From positions 1,732,657 through 1,796,656 of the forward strand of contig NZ_VCNI01000001.1 in assembly GCF_005937185.1 (NCBI RefSeq): DNA of 64,000 nt, read 5' to 3'. Every line of letters starts with the position of its first letter. Position 1 is the stretch's first letter. The notes below the pieces were generated by a model. The model was not told where the DNA came from, did no database searches, and saw only the letters and a program-made list of their open reading frames with translations. The position numbers and the translations under genes were made by a program. Shown here piece by piece: positions 63,426 through 64,000 of this stretch. The DNA comes from Flagellimonas algicola. GTDB lineage: Bacteria; Bacteroidota; Bacteroidia; Flavobacteriales; Flavobacteriaceae.

Positions 63426-64000
63426 TTATTCCAGACCATCCACGTAATCCTGTAAGTAGGCGTAACGTTTGGTAAGCTTTCCATTTTGGGTCATACGGGA
63501 ACGGTCCAAAACTCCATCCTCATCGCCATTGAAAAAGGCTGGAATCACATATTTGGAAAAGGCTTCCCCAAACCCGGTGCTGGCATCACGCGGAAGTTCG
63601 CACGGAAGATTGTCCACCGCCATTACGGCAATTGCTTCCGGGTTTTTATAATCCACCTCGGTTTCGGATGCCGGGTCATACCCATAAATGGGGTCTGCCA
63701 CTTCAGAAGGTCTAATTGTACTAGCGACTGGCCCGTCAATATCGCAGCTAATGTCCGCCACTACCCTAATCTTAAAACTAGGGTTTTTCGCATCTTCTCT
63801 AGTATAGAGATAGGGCGCCCCGTCCCCATAAAAATGTCCGGCAATATAGAAGTCGGTCACCTCAGCAAATCGGAAAAAGTTGGATCTATATTCTTCTGGG
63901 TTGGCAAAAAAGTCGGCCTTGTTTCCACGCACCCCGTCTTTTCGTTTGTTGTATTCCGATGCATCTATCTGGCAATACACCGGTTCATCAAATTCATCTT
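63426..64000 (-). CDS. NAD-dependent alanine/saccharopine dehydrogenase-like oxidoreductase (3' part)
   Basis: Only the C-terminal part is in the window; the frame is open to the last base. The sequence YCQIDASEYNKRKDGVRGNKADFFANPEEYRSNFFRF, the active-site-like VADISCDIDGPVASTIRPSE, VMAVDNLPCELPRDASTGFGEAFSKYVIPAFF and the tail with LTKRYAYLQDYVDGLE match the NAD(P)-dependent alanine dehydrogenase/lysine-forming saccharopine dehydrogenase group of Bacteroidota. Substrate not certain without the N-terminal half. Confidence 0.78.
   Translation of the reverse strand, partial: DEFDEPVYCQIDASEYNKRKDGVRGNKADFFANPEEYRSNFFRFAEVTDFYIAGHFYGDGAPYLYTREDAKNPSFKIRVVADISCDIDGPVASTIRPSEVADPIYGYDPASETEVDYKNPEAIAVMAVDNLPCELPRDASTGFGEAFSKYVIPAFFNGDEDGVLDRSRMTQNGKLTKRYAYLQDYVDGLE

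Overview
The window looks like the chromosome of a marine flavobacterium (Bacteroidota, Flavobacteriaceae, close to the Muricauda/Allomuricauda/Maribacter type). This rests on the proteins: T9SS type B (gliding-motility-type) C-terminal sorting domains, a fused SecDF, LruC-domain lipoproteins, a Rho factor with a long disordered insertion, many short-lipobox lipoproteins, and TAnnTTTG -7 promoter boxes instead of sigma70-type boxes. The content is mainly housekeeping and cell-envelope genes. I see no insertion sequence, prophage, integrase, CRISPR array or toxin-antitoxin pair.

Layout. 0-2.4 kb: end of a metallophosphoesterase gene, a PqqB-like metallo-beta-lactamase-fold lipoprotein and a DUF6503-type lipoprotein. 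2.4-4.6 kb: DUF4293 protein (-) and rho (+). 4.7-11.2 kb: a lipoprotein, two tandem paralogous seven-TM proteins, and two tandem LruC lipoproteins that share an upstream element. 11.2-13.4 kb (all -): proS, two tRNA-Glu(TTC), rpsT. 13.5-16.4 kb: a Trp/Gly- and Ser/Arg-rich lipoprotein and a FadL/OmpP1-type porin. 16.4-19.8 kb (-): two paralogous T9SS type B secreted proteins. 19.9-27.3 kb (+): folE, cysS, yidD, lgt, DUF192, GNAT, a ModF-like ABC ATPase with a dead first half, DinB-like, GNAT and TfoX-like. 27.3-31.5 kb (-): secDF and mdh. 31.7-36 kb: a small lipoprotein, a DUF6588-like barrel and a large secreted esterase/peptidase. 36-40 kb (-): gyrB and asnB. 40-45 kb: DUF2911, an amidohydrolase lipoprotein and a pair of OmpA-domain proteins around a small carboxypeptidase-regulatory-like protein. 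45.3-50.1 kb (-): a 1005-aa TPR protein and a beta-barrel protein in one operon. 50.3-55.2 kb: ftsE, polyphosphate glucokinase, typA/bipA and two small paralogous outer-membrane proteins. 55.2-64 kb: kdsA, DUF3857 protein, DUF1801 protein, a transglutaminase gene cut by an in-frame stop behind its signal peptide, a three-gene creD cluster with palindromic sites, an Sb-PDE-like PHP phosphodiesterase, a small unknown, and the end of an alanine/saccharopine dehydrogenase-like gene.

How genes work together. Envelope biogenesis dominates: lgt acylates the many lipoproteins, secDF and yidD serve membrane and secretory insertion, kdsA supplies Kdo for lipid A-core, and the T9SS cargo, OmpA-like and porin proteins populate the outer membrane. 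Translation and information genes (proS, cysS, tRNA-Glu, rpsT, typA, rho, gyrB) are interspersed.

Best leads for follow-up are: (1) a 17-bp palindrome ACTTTG-N5-CAAAGT in front of both the winged-helix regulator operon and creD; (2) the transglutaminase gene interrupted by TAA; (3) the modular LruC pair with a shared ~75-bp upstream element and exchanged central domains; (4) a 30-nt near-identical non-coding motif at 13.5 and 18.0 kb; (5) an unusual density of tandem paralog pairs. I do not see an unmistakable new defence or mobile system.
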